Source: Vallitalea pronyensis (GTDB lineage Bacteria > Bacillota > Clostridia > Lachnospirales > Vallitaleaceae). Taken from it: 64,000 nucleotides of DNA. The stretch lies in assembly GCF_018141445.1 (NCBI RefSeq), contig NZ_CP058649.1, positions 4,111,001 through 4,175,000 of the forward strand. The letters run 5' to 3'. Below, in pieces: positions 46,766 through 58,537 of this stretch; the first letter of the stretch is position 1, and the number at the start of each line of letters is the position of its first letter. The position numbers and the translations under genes were made by a program. The notes beneath the pieces are model-generated. The model searched no databases. It had not been told where the DNA came from and was given only the letters and a program-made list of their open reading frames with translations.

Positions 46766-48424
46766 CTATTCTAAAACAGCTCCTGTACTAGCTGATGTGA
46801 CCAATTTAGCATATCGTGCTAGATAGCCTTTCTTAATCTTAGGTTCTTTTGGCACAAAAACCTGTCGACGTGCTTCTAGTGTCTCGTCGGATACATCTAA
46901 TTCTATTTTTCCTGAGCTGATATCAATGGCAATGGTATCGCCTTCTTCAACAAGACCAATATTACCGCCATTTGCTGCTTCTGGTGAGACGTGGCCGATA
47001 GCTGCACCTCGTGTCGCTCCACTGAATCGTCCATCGGTTATGAGAGCAACTTCTTTGTCAAGTCCCATACCTGCAAGAGCTGATGTAGGTGATAACATCT
47101 CACGCATACCTGGTCCACCCTTAGGCCCTTCATAGCGAATGACTACCACATCTCCACTATGAATATCCCCTTGGTAGATGGCTTTAATGGCATCGTCTTC
47201 TGAGTCAAATACTCTCGCTGGTCCACTATGCTGTAACATCTCTTTTGCTACAGCAGATTTTTTCACAACACAGCCGTCAGGTGCAATGTTACCTTTTAAC
47301 ACAGCAATACCACCTGTAGGACTATAAGGTTCATGGACTGGCCGAATAACTTGCTCATTTTTATTAACAGCTTTTGCAATGTTTTCTCCTACTGTTTTAC
47401 CTGTTACAGTCATGAGATCTGTATAGAGTAAATCTTCCTTACCAAGTTCCTTCATGACAGCTTGCACACCACCTGCAAAATACAAATCTTGAACATGATA
47501 AGGTCCAGCAGGACTTAATTTACATAGGTTAGGTGTCTTACCACTTATATCATTGGCAATATCTAAGTTCAGCTCAACTTCTGCTTCATGAGCAATCGCT
47601 GGTAAATGAAGCATACTATTGGTACTGCATCCTAATGCCATATCTACTGTAAGGGCATTATGAAATGCCTTATCATTCATAATATCTCTAGGTTTAATAT
47701 CCTTTTCCAACATTTTCATAACTGCCATACCTGCATATTTTGCCAGTCGAATCCGTTCAGAGAATACGGCTGGTATGGTGCCGTTTCCAGGAAGACCAAG
47801 ACCCAATACTTCTGTTAAGCAGTTCATACTATTGGCAGTAAACATCCCAGAACAAGAACCACAACTTGGACAAGCATTATTTTCACATTCACTCACTTGT
47901 TCCTCAGTCATTTTTCCTACCTTGTGGGAACCAACTGCTTCAAAGACGCTGTTAAGATCTAGGTCTGTTCCGTTCTTATTAATGGACAACATAGGTCCAC
48001 CACTGACAACAACCGTTGGTAAGTTCAACCGAGCTGCGGCCATGAGCATACCCGGCACAATCTTATCACAGTTGGGCACCATGACTAATGCATCAAAACC
48101 ATGAGCCATTGCCATAGCTTCAATGGAATCAGCGATCAGTTCTCTTGTGACTAATGAGTAGTGCATGCCCACATGCCCCATGGCAATACCATCACATACA
48201 CCAATAGCTGGAAATGTTATAGGGGTTCCTCCTGACATGAGGACGCCCGTCTTGACTGCATCCACAATGGTGTCAAGATGTACATGACCCGGTACAACAT
48301 CATTTTGCGAATTCACAATACCTATTAACGGTTGTTTAATTTCTTCATCGGTATACCCCATTGCTTTAAATAAGGAACGATGTGGCGCTCTTTCAATACC
48401 TTTCTTTACACGATCACTTCTCAT
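46766..48424 (-). CDS. ilvD: Dihydroxy-acid dehydratase
   Basis: 552 residues from ATG 48424; the GTG at 48433 is part of the AGGTGAT ribosome-binding region. Iron-sulfur dehydratase of the IlvD/Edd family: cluster cysteines in [13 protein letters not shown] and [18 protein letters not shown], plus [17 protein letters not shown]. It makes 2-oxoisovalerate and 2-oxo-3-methylvalerate from the IlvC products. Sits between leuB (15 bases) and ilvB (16 bases). Confidence 0.96.
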   Translation of the reverse strand: MRSDRVKKGIERAPHRSLFKAMGYTDEEIKQPLIGIVNSQNDVVPGHVHLDTIVDAVKTGVLMSGGTPITFPAIGVCDGIAMGHVGMHYSLVTRELIADSIEAMAMAHGFDALVMVPNCDKIVPGMLMAAARLNLPTVVVSGGPMLSINKNGTDLDLNSVFEAVGSHKVGKMTEEQVSECENNACPSCGSCSGMFTANSMNCLTEVLGLGLPGNGTIPAVFSERIRLAKYAGMAVMKMLEKDIKPRDIMNDKAFHNALTVDMALGCSTNSMLHLPAIAHEAEVELNLDIANDISGKTPNLCKLSPAGPYHVQDLYFAGGVQAVMKELGKEDLLYTDLMTVTGKTVGENIAKAVNKNEQVIRPVHEPYSPTGGIAVLKGNIAPDGCVVKKSAVAKEMLQHSGPARVFDSEDDAIKAIYQGDIHSGDVVVIRYEGPKGGPGMREMLSPTSALAGMGLDKEVALITDGRFSGATRGAAIGHVSPEAANGGNIGLVEEGDTIAIDISSGKIELDVSDETLEARRQVFVPKEPKIKKGYLARYAKLVTSASTGAVLE

Positions 48425-48439
48425 ATCTATCACCTACTT

Positions 48440-49513
48440 TTATAATTTACCTACAATTAAACGACCCATTTCTTTTGTCCCAACTAATGTCATGCCTTTA
48501 CTCATAATGTCGCCAGTACGGTAACCATCTTCTAATACTTCTTCCACTGCCTTTTCAATTGCTAGGGCTTCTTCCTCAAGATCAAAAGAATATCGCAACA
48601 TCATGGCAAGGGATGTGATGGTTGCAATAGGATTGGCTTTATCCATACCTGCAATGTCTGGAGCTGAGCCATGAATAGGTTCATACATGCCAAGTTTGGA
48701 CTCCCCAAGGCTGGCAGATGGCAGCATACCAATTGATCCTGTAATCATACTTGCTTCATCGGATAAAATATCACCAAACATATTACCTGTAAGAATCACA
48801 TCAAATTGTTTAGGATTAATGACTAACTGCATTGCACCATTATCCACATACAGATGTTCCACCGTTACTTCCTTATAATCCTTAGCCACTTCTTCAACAA
48901 CGGCTCGCCATAACCTTGAATTTTCAAGGACATTGGCTTTATCAATACTGGTTACTTTTTTATTTCGCTTCATAGCAATGTCAAAAGCAACCTTAGCTAT
49001 ACGCTTAACTTCATCAACGCTATACATCATGGTATCATAGGCTTCTTCACCATTAGGGCCATGATCTCTACCCCGCTTACCAAAATAGATCCCACCTGTA
49101 AGCTCTCTTACAACTACCAAATCAAGACCATCATCACCGATAATTTCTTCTTTTAATGGACATGCATCACGAAGCTGCTTGAACATGGTAGCCGGTCTAA
49201 TATTTGCAAATAATCCCAAAGCACTTCTAAGTCCTAATAGGGCCTTTTCAGGTCTCTGATCACCGCCTAAATGATCCCATTTGGGTCCACCAACAGCACC
49301 TAGAAGTACCGAATCACTTTCTTTACACACTTTTATTGTGGCTTCTGGTAAGGGTTCGCCAACTGCATCAATAGCAGCACCACCTGCTAATACTTCTGTA
49401 TAGTCAAATGTATGTCCGTACTTTTCACCAATTTTATCAAGCACCAACTTAGCTTGTTCTACAATATCTGGTCCGATTCCATCGCCTGGAATTACCGCTA
49501 TAGTATAGTTCAT
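48440..49513 (-). CDS. leuB: 3-isopropylmalate dehydrogenase
   Basis: 357 residues, [17 protein letters not shown] N-terminus ([18 protein letters not shown]), substrate/NAD region [14 protein letters not shown] and [28 protein letters not shown]. It oxidises 3-isopropylmalate in leucine synthesis and, in the citramalate route, the 3-methylmalate that leads to 2-oxobutyrate. The 127-base gap before it holds a hairpin at 49590-49622. AAGGAATG precedes the ATG. Confidence 0.96.
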   Translation of the reverse strand: MNYTIAVIPGDGIGPDIVEQAKLVLDKIGEKYGHTFDYTEVLAGGAAIDAVGEPLPEATIKVCKESDSVLLGAVGGPKWDHLGGDQRPEKALLGLRSALGLFANIRPATMFKQLRDACPLKEEIIGDDGLDLVVVRELTGGIYFGKRGRDHGPNGEEAYDTMMYSVDEVKRIAKVAFDIAMKRNKKVTSIDKANVLENSRLWRAVVEEVAKDYKEVTVEHLYVDNGAMQLVINPKQFDVILTGNMFGDILSDEASMITGSIGMLPSASLGESKLGMYEPIHGSAPDIAGMDKANPIATITSLAMMLRYSFDLEEEALAIEKAVEEVLEDGYRTGDIMSKGMTLVGTKEMGRLIVGKL

Positions 49514-49589
49514 GAATCTTCATTCCTTTCTTACTGTATGAAGTTAGAGGATGGCCAGGTATGACCACACTCTAAGGTGTATATCTTTT

Positions 49590-49622
49590 GAAGATATACC
49601 AATCCTGAATCAGTATATCTTC
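49590..49622 (-). other. Intercistronic hairpin between leuD and leuB
   Basis: GAAGATATAC / GTATATCTTC, 10 perfect pairs around a 13-base loop, in the only long gap inside the leuC-to-ilvB stretch. There is no U-run, so it is more likely an RNA processing or stability element than a terminator. Confidence 0.55.
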
Positions 49623-49640
49623 AAGTACATTTTATCTATT

Positions 49641-50126
49641 CTATTGGTTTTTAATATAATTAATTAAACCATCTGCTTTTATAATGTCTTGCATAAAACC
49701 TGGGAAAGCCTCACCTTGATAGCTCTTTCCTTTCGTGACATTGGTAATCATGCCTGTATCAAAGTCCACTTCCACTTGATCCCCAGCATCGATGCCTTTT
49801 ACCGCTTCATCACATTCTAAAATAGGTAGACCAATATTAATGGCATTTCTATAAAAAATTCTAGCGAAGGTACTTGCGATTACACATGATACCCCTGCGG
49901 TCTTAATGGATAATGGTGCATGCTCTCTTGATGAACCACAACCAAAATTCTTATTGGCAACGATAATATCACCGTCTTTTACGTTCTTCACAAAATCTCC
50001 GTCAATATCTTCCATACAATGAGCCGCTAATTCCTTAGGGTCAGATGTATTGAGATACCTTGCTGGAATGATAACATCTGTATCCACGTTATCGCCATAT
50101 TTAAAAACCTTACCATTTGCTTTCAT
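49641..50126 (-). CDS. leuD: 3-isopropylmalate dehydratase small subunit
   Basis: 161 residues, the short LeuD type. [22 protein letters not shown] and [18 protein letters not shown] are the swivelling-domain signatures. With LeuC it isomerises 2- to 3-isopropylmalate; the same enzyme can act on citramalate. 23 bases after leuC. GAGGTGAT precedes the ATG. Confidence 0.96.
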   Translation of the reverse strand: MKANGKVFKYGDNVDTDVIIPARYLNTSDPKELAAHCMEDIDGDFVKNVKDGDIIVANKNFGCGSSREHAPLSIKTAGVSCVIASTFARIFYRNAINIGLPILECDEAVKGIDAGDQVEVDFDTGMITNVTKGKSYQGEAFPGFMQDIIKADGLINYIKNQ

Positions 50127-50149
50127 TCTATCACCTCACGTCCAATATT

Positions 50150-51409
50150 CTATAATTCTTCAGGTCCTGCAATGCGTCCAAGTATAGCTGACGCAGCAGC
50201 AACAACTGGGCTTGCAAGATACACTTCCGATTCTACATGGCCCATACGACCTACAAAGTTACGATTTGTTGTAGCAACGGCTCTTTCACCAGCAGCAAGA
50301 ATACCCATATGTCCTCCTAGACATGGTCCACACGTTGGTGTACTGACAAGAGCACCTGCTTCAATGAATATGCGCAGTAAGCCTTCATCCATGGCTTGGA
50401 GATATATTTTTTGAGTAGCTGGGAATACGATGGTTCGAATACCCTTCTTAACTTTTCTTCCTTTTAATAGAGCGGCTGCTGCACGTAAATCTTCAATTCG
50501 ACCATTGGTACATGAACCAATAACCACTTGATCAATCTTCACATCACCCACTTCATCAATGGTACGTGTGTTATCTGGAAGATGTGGGAATGCCACTGTT
50601 GGTCGAAGTTCATCTAATTTGATCTCATATACCTGATCATATTCCGCATCTTCACCTGCTTCATATAGGGTATATGGCTTCTCTGAATGTTCTTTTACGT
50701 AAGCAAGTGTCTTATCATCCACAGGGAATATACCGTTTTTTCCACCAGCCTCAATGGCCATGTTTGCCATAGAGAAACGATCATCCATGGATAGATGGTC
50801 AAGACCATCACCAACAAATTCCATGGACTTATACAATGCACCGTCTACACCTATTAAACCGATAATATGTAAGATAATATCCTTACCACTTACCCATTTA
50901 GCCGGTTTACCTGTTAAAACGAATTTAAGTGCTGATGGTACTTTGAACCAGCATTTGCCAGTAGCCATACCAGCCGCCATATCTGTACTGCCAATACCTG
51001 TAGAAAAGGCTCCTAATGCCCCATAAGTACAGGTGTGGGAATCCGCACCGATAACCACATGACCTGGTACAACCAATCCTTTTTCTGGAATGAGGGCATG
51101 TTCAATACCCATCTCGCCCACTTCAAAATAATTTTCAACTTCTTTTTCAAGGGCAAACTCTCTTACACACTTACACTGCTCCGCAGCTTTAATATCCTTA
51201 TTAGGTGTAAAGTGGTCCGGAACAATGGCCACTTTACTCTTATCAAACACTTTATCCACACCTATTTTCTTAAACTCATTGATGGCAACAGGTGTTGTAA
51301 TATCATTACCTAAAACTAAATCAAGATCCGCTTGAATTAACTGCCCTGCCTTTACTTCTTCAAGCCCTGCATGTGCAGCTAATATCTTTTGGGTCATCGT
51401 CATTCCCAT
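50150..51409 (-). CDS. leuC: 3-isopropylmalate dehydratase large subunit
   Basis: 419 residues, the short archaeal/clostridial LeuC type. Aconitase-family [4Fe-4S] cysteines in [17 protein letters not shown] and [33 protein letters not shown] upstream. Works with LeuD, the next gene. GGAGG precedes the ATG. 25 bases after cimA. Confidence 0.96.
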   Translation of the reverse strand: MGMTMTQKILAAHAGLEEVKAGQLIQADLDLVLGNDITTPVAINEFKKIGVDKVFDKSKVAIVPDHFTPNKDIKAAEQCKCVREFALEKEVENYFEVGEMGIEHALIPEKGLVVPGHVVIGADSHTCTYGALGAFSTGIGSTDMAAGMATGKCWFKVPSALKFVLTGKPAKWVSGKDIILHIIGLIGVDGALYKSMEFVGDGLDHLSMDDRFSMANMAIEAGGKNGIFPVDDKTLAYVKEHSEKPYTLYEAGEDAEYDQVYEIKLDELRPTVAFPHLPDNTRTIDEVGDVKIDQVVIGSCTNGRIEDLRAAAALLKGRKVKKGIRTIVFPATQKIYLQAMDEGLLRIFIEAGALVSTPTCGPCLGGHMGILAAGERAVATTNRNFVGRMGHVESEVYLASPVVAAASAILGRIAGPEEL

Positions 51410-51434
51410 GCTAAGTCCTCCTAACTCTTACTAC

Positions 51435-53027
51435 CTAAATAAATGCTTTTATTTTCTTCTCTAACTCTCTTATTAACTTAACCTCTATAGCATCAATTAA
51501 TGCAATGAGACTTGCATCAATAATATCCGTTGATACACCCACGGTACTCCACTGGTCTTTACCATCTGTTGATGTAATGAGCACACGTACCTTGGCTGCT
51601 GTTGCTTCTTTCGTATCTAATACACGGACCTTATAATCTGTAAGATGCACTGCTGCCAGTTCAGGGTAAAACATCTCCAAAGCCTCTCTAAGGGCTTTGT
51701 CCAGTGCATTGACTGGTCCGTCTCCCTCTGCTGCTGTCATCTTCACATTACCATCCACTTTAACCTTCACCATGGCATAAGCACTAAACTCTTCATCTAA
51801 ATTAGGTTTTTCGCCTATAATTTTAAAATTCTCCAATTCAAAGAATGGTTTATACTTACCAAGATTCTTACGAATAATCAACTCAAATGTACTCTCAGCA
51901 CCTTCGAATTGGTAACCTTCGTGTTCCAGTTCTTTTAATCGATCCATGATCTGAATGGTTTCTTGTGAATCCTTCTGAACATGAGGCGCTACCTTCTGTA
52001 TTTTCTTTAAGATCGTACTTCGACCAGCAACCTCTGACATAAGGAATCGTCTTTCATTACCTACACGTTCAGGATCAATGTGTTCAAAAGACTTGGAAGA
52101 CTTATTCACGCCATCGATGTGCATACCGCCTTTATGGGTAAATGCCGCCCTGCCTACATAAGGTTCTTTATCATCCAGAGGCACATTGGCAATTTCGGCT
52201 ACTTGTCTGGCCGTACTTGTTAATAGCTCTAGATTCTCATCTGGAATACATGTATAGTCGTTTTTGATTTGCAGATTGGCAATAATGGTTGTTAGATTGG
52301 CATTACCACATCGTTCTCCAAAACCTATATACGTACCTTGAACTTGTTTGACACCTGCTATGACAGATATAATGGAATTGGCTACCGCCATGCCACCATC
52401 ATTATGGCAATGGATACCGATATCTTGTTGAAATTCGCTCATAACAACTTTCGTAATCTCTTCCATATCCCCTGGCATACAGCCTCCATTGGTATCACAT
52501 AGCACCAAGCTATCTGCACCGCCATCCACTGCTGCTTGCAAGCTTTTTAGGGCATAGTCTGGATTGGCCTTGTAACCATCAAAGAAATGCTCTGCATCGA
52601 ATACAACTTCCTTGTTATGACTTTTGAAGAACTGAATCGTCTCCTCAATCATTTTAAGATTTTCTTCTAAACTGGTATGGATAATATCTGTTACATGAAA
52701 GTCCCAGCTTTTACCGAAGATTGCAACAACTGGTGTTCTAGCAAGTAACAGCGATTTCACATTTGCATCGTCTTCAGGTGCGATGTCACGTCTTCTTGTA
52801 CTTCCAAATGCTGTTAATTTGGCATGTTTTAACGTTAATGTTTGGACACGATCAAAAAATTCTAAGTCCTTTGGATTGGAACCAGGGTTACCTGCTTCTA
52901 TATAAGAAACCCCTAATTCATCTAAGGCTTTTACAATCTTTATTTTATCCTCCACGGAAAATGAAATACCTTCAGCTTGAGCACCATCCCTTAGAGTGGA
53001 ATCGTATATATACACATTATTACCCAC
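51435..53027 (-). CDS. cimA: Citramalate synthase (CimA-type)
   Basis: 530 residues. HMGL-like barrel beginning YIYDSTLRDGAQAEGISFS with metal ligands in GIHCHNDGGMAVANS, then a C-terminal LeuA dimer/allosteric domain. The AQAEGISFSVEDKIKI start and KSWDFHVTDIIHTSLEENL favour the CimA group over 2-isopropylmalate synthase. It joins pyruvate and acetyl-CoA to (R)-citramalate, making isoleucine without threonine deaminase; this agrees with the Ile-type T-box and with absence of leuA and ilvA from the operon. The start is GTG at 53027, 8 bases after GGAGG. A 2-isopropylmalate synthase reading is less likely. Confidence 0.88.
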   Translation of the reverse strand: MGNNVYIYDSTLRDGAQAEGISFSVEDKIKIVKALDELGVSYIEAGNPGSNPKDLEFFDRVQTLTLKHAKLTAFGSTRRRDIAPEDDANVKSLLLARTPVVAIFGKSWDFHVTDIIHTSLEENLKMIEETIQFFKSHNKEVVFDAEHFFDGYKANPDYALKSLQAAVDGGADSLVLCDTNGGCMPGDMEEITKVVMSEFQQDIGIHCHNDGGMAVANSIISVIAGVKQVQGTYIGFGERCGNANLTTIIANLQIKNDYTCIPDENLELLTSTARQVAEIANVPLDDKEPYVGRAAFTHKGGMHIDGVNKSSKSFEHIDPERVGNERRFLMSEVAGRSTILKKIQKVAPHVQKDSQETIQIMDRLKELEHEGYQFEGAESTFELIIRKNLGKYKPFFELENFKIIGEKPNLDEEFSAYAMVKVKVDGNVKMTAAEGDGPVNALDKALREALEMFYPELAAVHLTDYKVRVLDTKEATAAKVRVLITSTDGKDQWSTVGVSTDIIDASLIALIDAIEVKLIRELEKKIKAFI

Positions 53028-53198
53028 TGATGTTCCCTCCTTACCTTACTCTTAGCTAAGCCTCATTCAATCCTTAATGCTTTATTTATATGCATGGCAT
53101 ATCTGGATTAGGCTATCTATTGAATAGGAGAATATAATAGGCTAAGCTAACTACTATATTCTCCATAATCCTAGCATCATCATGAACTAAAATGCCAA

Positions 53199-54197
<999 letters not shown>

Positions 54198-54282
54198 CTA
54201 AATTCATTTTCTACAACTTATTATTTTTCATATTCTATACATAACTGCTTATTACCTATTTCATTTTCCTATAATATGCTGA

Positions 54283-54768
54283 TTATAGTTCTACATTACC
54301 TCGTTCAAGAGCCGTTAGCCCCGTACGAACAATCTCTTTGACCCCATAAGGTTTCACCAAATCTAAAAATGCTTCAACTTTTGTTTGATCGCCTGTTATT
54401 TCTACACCTAATGTTTCGCTGGATACATCAATAATCTTAGCTCTAAATATATCTGCAATTTCAATGATGGAAGCCCTTTGATCACCTGTATTAATCTTAA
54501 CCAATGCCAACTCACGATATACTGAAGATTCTGGTGCCAACTCCTTTATATGTATGACATCAACTAGTTTATTCAGTTGTTTTGTTATCTGTTCAATAAT
54601 AAGGTCATCACCTCTTGTCACAATGGTCATACGTGAATACTGAGGATTCTCTGTCACACCTACGGAAAGACTATCGATATTGTAACCTCTTCGACTAAAC
54701 AATCCAGCGACTCGGCTAAGAACCCCCGAATGGTTAGTCACCAAAACTGATAATACGTGTCTGTTCAT
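54283..54768 (-). CDS. ilvN: Acetolactate synthase small (regulatory) subunit
   Basis: 161 residues from ATG 54768 (MNRHVLSVLVTNHSGVLSRV), after AAGGAGGA; the 12-codon extension upstream has no ribosome-binding site. An N-terminal ACT domain (residues 3-75, GLFSRRGYNIDSLSVG) binds valine for feedback inhibition, followed by the ALS_ss C-terminal domain. First gene of the operon behind the T-box; its catalytic partner ilvB is last. Confidence 0.95.
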   Translation of the reverse strand: MNRHVLSVLVTNHSGVLSRVAGLFSRRGYNIDSLSVGVTENPQYSRMTIVTRGDDLIIEQITKQLNKLVDVIHIKELAPESSVYRELALVKINTGDQRASIIEIADIFRAKIIDVSSETLGVEITGDQTKVEAFLDLVKPYGVKEIVRTGLTALERGNVEL

Positions 54769-54918
54769 AAATATTCCTCCTTCCGATTTTCTAATACACT
54801 TCATTGATTTTTTATTTGATTAACGTGATAAACTATCAGATTAGAGAAGTTCACTTCTCCATGAAAGTTATGGGGGTATCTGTTTCATGACAACACCTAA
54901 ATTTTTAAATGTATATAT

Positions 54919-54953
54919 AAAAACGCCCCTACAGATATAAAAACTGTAGGGAC
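54919..54953 (-). terminator. T-box terminator
   Basis: CCCTACAG / CTGTAGGGG stem with U-run read leftwards. Its 5' arm overlaps the T-box sequence region, as expected for terminator/antiterminator switching. Confidence 0.92.
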
Positions 54954-55180
54954 GAGGATACCACGCGTTACCACCCTAATTGCCTTAAAGAAAGGCCTCT
55001 CAAAGTCAGGTTCTATTAAACCCTAGCCTATAACGGGACTCCCCGATAATCACTTACTTTATTCAGTGATACTGCTCAGGAGTGATCAATCATATAGCCG
55101 CAGTACTGATTTTCACCAACCATCAGCTCTCTAAAACTACTTATGCCTATCATTTCTCTCCATCACTGCATTTGTCAGAC
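54954..55180 (-). promoter_or_regulatory. T-box leader, isoleucine specifier (AUC)
   Basis: The leftward strand carries AGGGTGGTAACGCGTGG (T-box), AGAGAGCTGATGGTTGGTG (Stem I distal loop) and a Stem I closing pair TGCAGTGA/TGAGCA. Aligned with B. subtilis glyQS, where GGC is followed by five bases and TGAGC, the specifier here is ATC followed by ACTCC and TGAGC. The UGGU bulge would pair with an acceptor end with discriminator A, consistent with tRNA-Ile. Uncharged tRNA-Ile should turn on the whole operon. Confidence 0.92.
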
Positions 55181-55202
55181 AATTGAATTTTTAATTGATA
55201 GT

Positions 55203-55231
55203 ATTATATCAAGATACAGCATAGATGTCAA
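55203..55231 (-). promoter_or_regulatory. Consensus promoter of the ilv-leu operon
   Basis: Leftward TTGACA (55231-55226), 17-base spacer, TATAAT (55208-55203): a perfect match to the vegetative sigma consensus, leaving control to the T-box. Confidence 0.93.
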
Positions 55232-55582
55232 GGTTAATTTAAATGTTTTTTTGTATTTTTATACCATCTAGTGAATATTTATATAATACACCAATTAGAC
55301 AAGCTATTATTGATTCTTTTGCACAATAAGGTATGGTTTGTTTCTGGATAATGGATGTATATTTTGAGTGTATAAATGGTTTTATACATGTATATTAGTT
55401 TTGTGTGGGGTAGAAATTATTGGTTTAATTGTTTATAAGAGGTGAACGGATGGCTTTTGGGGGCATACTAAATCACCCATCATAACAACTTAGCAAAATC
55501 GGAAATGTTTTTTCTTATTTATATGCTATCCTATTACTAGCAGAAAAGCTTCCATGGATGATTTTGCAGAAGGAGTGTAGTT
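55232..55582. other. Intergenic gap before the AraC-APH fusion gene
   Basis: AT-rich, without a supported gene. It holds the ribosome-binding site GAAGGAG for the gene at 55583; no clear promoter pair was found for that gene. A 11-codon ORF at 55450 is noted among rejected items. Confidence 0.5.
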
Positions 55583-56893
55583 ATGAACTATTTAGACATG
55601 ATTCAGAACAGCATTAACTATATCGAGATTAATCTAAAAACAGAATTATCAGCGAGTGAGTTAGCACGGGCTACTGGATTTTCTTTATTCCATTATTATC
55701 GTTTGTTTCAGAGTGTAACAGGCATACCTGTTATGCATTATATATTAAAAAGAAAGCTTACTCATGCCATTTATGACATTAGTCTTGGTCAGAAAATGAT
55801 TGATGTTGCTCTCAGCTATGGATTTGAAACGCATTCCGGTTTTTTCAAAGCTTTTAAACGTGAGTATAACTGTTCTCCAACGGAATATCTTAAAACTTAT
55901 AAAGCGGTTAAACCGTATAAAATCAACTTAATTCGGGAGGAATGCATTATGATATCACATAGAAAAATAAAAAAGATATTAAAAAATTGGGATATAAAAG
56001 AACCTGTAACTATTCACAGCTTTTATAATGAATCAAGTGGACATAAATTGGAGAATACATGGGTTGTTAATCATGATTATTTTATGAAAGTTGGTACTAA
56101 CATCATAGGTTTAAAACAGCATATAGCCTTGTCAAAATCATTTAAAAAAGAAGGATTAGAAAGTGCTATTCCAGTACCTACAATAGATAATGAAGAGTAT
56201 GTTGTTGATGGTGATTTATATTATTTCTTAACGTATCGAGTACAAGGAGAGTGTATAAAATCAGATGAAATCTATAAAGAAGATAGTCGATTAACAGCAA
56301 GATATATTGGAGAGATAATTGGTCAACTACATGTAATTCTAGAAAAGCATGATAAAGAATTTGTTTGCAATGAACCTAATCTCTATGAAAGCGTTAAAAA
56401 TTGGGCAATACCAGAAGCAAAAAAATATACGAGACTCCCAAATAGCTTTTATGAAGAGTATCTTGAAAATTTTAGTAAATTCTATCCCTATTTGCCAAGA
56501 CATATTATTCATCGTGACCCTAATCCTAGTAATATTATGATGAAAGATGGTAGACTGGTAGGATTTATTGATTTTGAATTATCAGAACGAAATATTAGGA
56601 TTTTTGATCCTTGCTATGCAGCAACATCAATACTATCAGAAAGTTTTATAGAAAATGACGATGAAAAGCTTAGAAAATGGCTAAAAATCTTTAAACATAT
56701 CATAATGGGATATGATAGTATATGTAAGTTATCTAAGGAAGAAAAACTTGCAATACCTTATATTATCTATTCTATTCAATTGCTTTGTATAGCATATTTT
56801 AATAGCCATAATAAATTTGGTGAACTTGCTAGAGTTAATAGCGAAATGCTTTGTTGGCTATACAACAATAAAGAATTACTAATTATTAAATAA
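55583..56893 (+). CDS. AraC-type HTH fused to aminoglycoside phosphotransferase-like kinase
   Basis: 436 residues in two parts. Residues 1-105 form an AraC-type double HTH (TELSASELARATGFSLFHYYRLFQSVTG and MIDVALSYGFETHSGFFKAFKREYNCSPTEYL). Residues about 130-430 form an APH/choline-kinase-like domain with the Brenner loop HRDPNPSN (His310, Asp312, Asn317) and the metal-binding FIDFE (Asp330). The domains are continuous in one frame with no stop. APH proteins phosphorylate small hydroxylated molecules including aminoglycosides, homoserine and choline. The join suggests a regulator whose activity is tied to phosphorylating or sensing a small molecule, or an enzyme that controls its own gene. 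GAAGGAG precedes the ATG. Substrate unknown. Confidence 0.85.
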   Translation: MNYLDMIQNSINYIEINLKTELSASELARATGFSLFHYYRLFQSVTGIPVMHYILKRKLTHAIYDISLGQKMIDVALSYGFETHSGFFKAFKREYNCSPTEYLKTYKAVKPYKINLIREECIMISHRKIKKILKNWDIKEPVTIHSFYNESSGHKLENTWVVNHDYFMKVGTNIIGLKQHIALSKSFKKEGLESAIPVPTIDNEEYVVDGDLYYFLTYRVQGECIKSDEIYKEDSRLTARYIGEIIGQLHVILEKHDKEFVCNEPNLYESVKNWAIPEAKKYTRLPNSFYEEYLENFSKFYPYLPRHIIHRDPNPSNIMMKDGRLVGFIDFELSERNIRIFDPCYAATSILSESFIENDDEKLRKWLKIFKHIIMGYDSICKLSKEEKLAIPYIIYSIQLLCIAYFNSHNKFGELARVNSEMLCWLYNNKELLIIK

Positions 56894-57007
56894 TATGTGT
56901 GTTATTTTCTGATTCAATAATTTTTATGCTATAATATTTTTAAAGTGTTTTTGGCTATCTTATACCTTATAGCGTTATGATGCATATTTAGTAGGAGGGT
57001 ACATAGC

Positions 57008-57829
57008 ATGTTTAATTTAAGCTCCATATACAGTCCTATAACTTCACAATACCCTAATCCAGGTGATAAATATGTGCCGTGTGATGCATTAAAGCCTTAT
57101 ATTGCTTCATTTTGGGGTACGGAATGTCCAGAATCGGATATACCAAATGAAGGCTCCCCTATTTTGGTTATTCCTGATACTTGTGTCGATATTATTTTTG
57201 TCATGGATCATAGAACGAATAGCTTTAGTGGTCACTATAGCGGCATTAACGATAGGCCGTTTATGACAAGCCCTGTAGTTGAGACCACACGTGTTTCTTA
57301 TTTTGCAATTCGATTTTATTTTTGGGGAATACATGTGTTCAGTGATTACCATATGAGGGATAGCTTAAATACATTTGAGGATTCAAACGTTTATTTTAAT
57401 GGATGGGACAGCTTTTTTAAAAATCTGCTTATCCAGACAAGTTTAATAGAAGAAAGAATACCCATAGCTGAGAGATTTCTTCTTTCAAAACTTAATATAC
57501 ATAAGAAAAATGATCATGTTTTAAATGCCACATATTGTATCTTAAATTCAAAAGGTACGAAACATATAAAAGAAGTATGTGCCTACACTGCCATAAGTCA
57601 AAGACAACTAGAGCGGTTATTTTTGGAGTATATCGGCATTTCAATGAAAAAAGTTTCTAATTTAGTACGTTATCAAAACCTTTGGCAAGATATAGCATTT
57701 TCGCCACATTATAATATACTAGATTTTGTAGACAAATATAGCTTTACAGACCAATCTCACTTACTCAACGCATTCAAAAAATATCATGGTGTTACACCTA
57801 ATCAAGCTAAAAAAATAATGTTTGAATAG
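57008..57829 (+). CDS. AraC-family transcriptional regulator
   Basis: 273 residues with the DNA-binding double HTH at the C-terminus (about 178-273: KHIKEVCAYTAISQRQLERLFLEYIGIS and ILDFVDKYSFTDQSHLLNAFKKYHGVTPNQAKK). The N-terminal part (CDALKPYIASFWGTE, VIPDTCVDIIFVMDH) is the sensor domain common in small-molecule-responsive AraC proteins. It has a different order from the upstream AraC-APH fusion, so it is not a simple duplicate. GGAGGG precedes the ATG. It may control the VOC-family gene downstream. Confidence 0.9.
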   Translation: MFNLSSIYSPITSQYPNPGDKYVPCDALKPYIASFWGTECPESDIPNEGSPILVIPDTCVDIIFVMDHRTNSFSGHYSGINDRPFMTSPVVETTRVSYFAIRFYFWGIHVFSDYHMRDSLNTFEDSNVYFNGWDSFFKNLLIQTSLIEERIPIAERFLLSKLNIHKKNDHVLNATYCILNSKGTKHIKEVCAYTAISQRQLERLFLEYIGISMKKVSNLVRYQNLWQDIAFSPHYNILDFVDKYSFTDQSHLLNAFKKYHGVTPNQAKKIMFE

Positions 57830-58023
57830 CCATCCTTTTCATGTCGATTTTTTGCAAGACGACTTATATAAATCTTTATATTATAGAGTTACAATATATT
57901 TACATTAGCTGATGCAATAGAATATTGACTTAAAATGAAAGGGGTGTTATAGGCTATTTTCCAAATATAAAACGTAATACACAATTAATAACAAATAGTG
58001 ATATAATTTTGAGGAGGACTATG

Positions 58024-58389
58024 ATGAAAATAAATTTACAAGCATATTTAAAAGGAAGTATTGAAGCCGTAGAACATTATCAAAAGGCTTTTAGCGCAAC
58101 ACTTGGTTACCATGTTAAAAATGAAGATAATACCTATATGCATGCTGAGATTACATTAGATGGACAAACTATTATATCCATAAGCGAGTCAGATGAATGG
58201 GCTATTTCGGGAAAAAATATGCAGTTTTGGTTAACATTTGGTGATGATAATGAAGACGCCTTAAAAAAAGCATATGATATTCTAAAAGAAGATGGTCAAA
58301 TCCTTTATCCAGTAGGTCCAAGTGATTGGAGCAAATGTATGGCTGATGTTATCGATAAATTTGGTGTTCGTTGGTATCTTTGTGTGTAG
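58024..58389 (+). CDS. VOC-superfamily (PhnB/glyoxalase-like) protein
   Basis: 121 residues from ATG 58024, six bases after GGAGG; ATG 58021 and TTG 58009 are weaker alternatives. The single vicinal-oxygen-chelate-type fold, with ISISESDEWAISGKNMQFWLTF and the C-terminal DVIDKFGVRWYLCV, matches PhnB/YjdN-like proteins. Function in this family is mostly unknown; some act in antibiotic resistance or dioxygenase chemistry. It follows an AraC regulator on the same strand with 180 bases between. Confidence 0.8.
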   Translation: MKINLQAYLKGSIEAVEHYQKAFSATLGYHVKNEDNTYMHAEITLDGQTIISISESDEWAISGKNMQFWLTFGDDNEDALKKAYDILKEDGQILYPVGPSDWSKCMADVIDKFGVRWYLCV

Positions 58390-58499
58390 AACATATAAGT
58401 GTTTTATAGACTTGAAAATGTGTCCCTAACCCGTATGCAATCCTTTCTAAAAACTATTCTATAATATATTTACAACTGCTTCTTGTAAAAACTTATAGA

Positions 58500-58534
58500 A
58501 AGCAGTGATCATATTTAACGAATGAGCACTGCTT
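58500..58534. terminator. Bidirectional terminator between VOC and RHH genes
   Basis: AAGCAGTG / CACTGCTT stem, 19-base loop, U-rich tails on both sides (CTTTTAG rightwards, AGTTTTT further out leftwards). It lies just past the RHH stop and about 110 bases past the VOC stop. Confidence 0.65.
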
Positions 58535-58537
58535 CTT

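Noticed and set aside
55450..55485. 11-codon ORF (MAFGGILNHPS) after GAGGTGA
   Set aside because: An RBS-like sequence is present but the peptide is tiny, has no regulatory codon run, and no attenuator follows.
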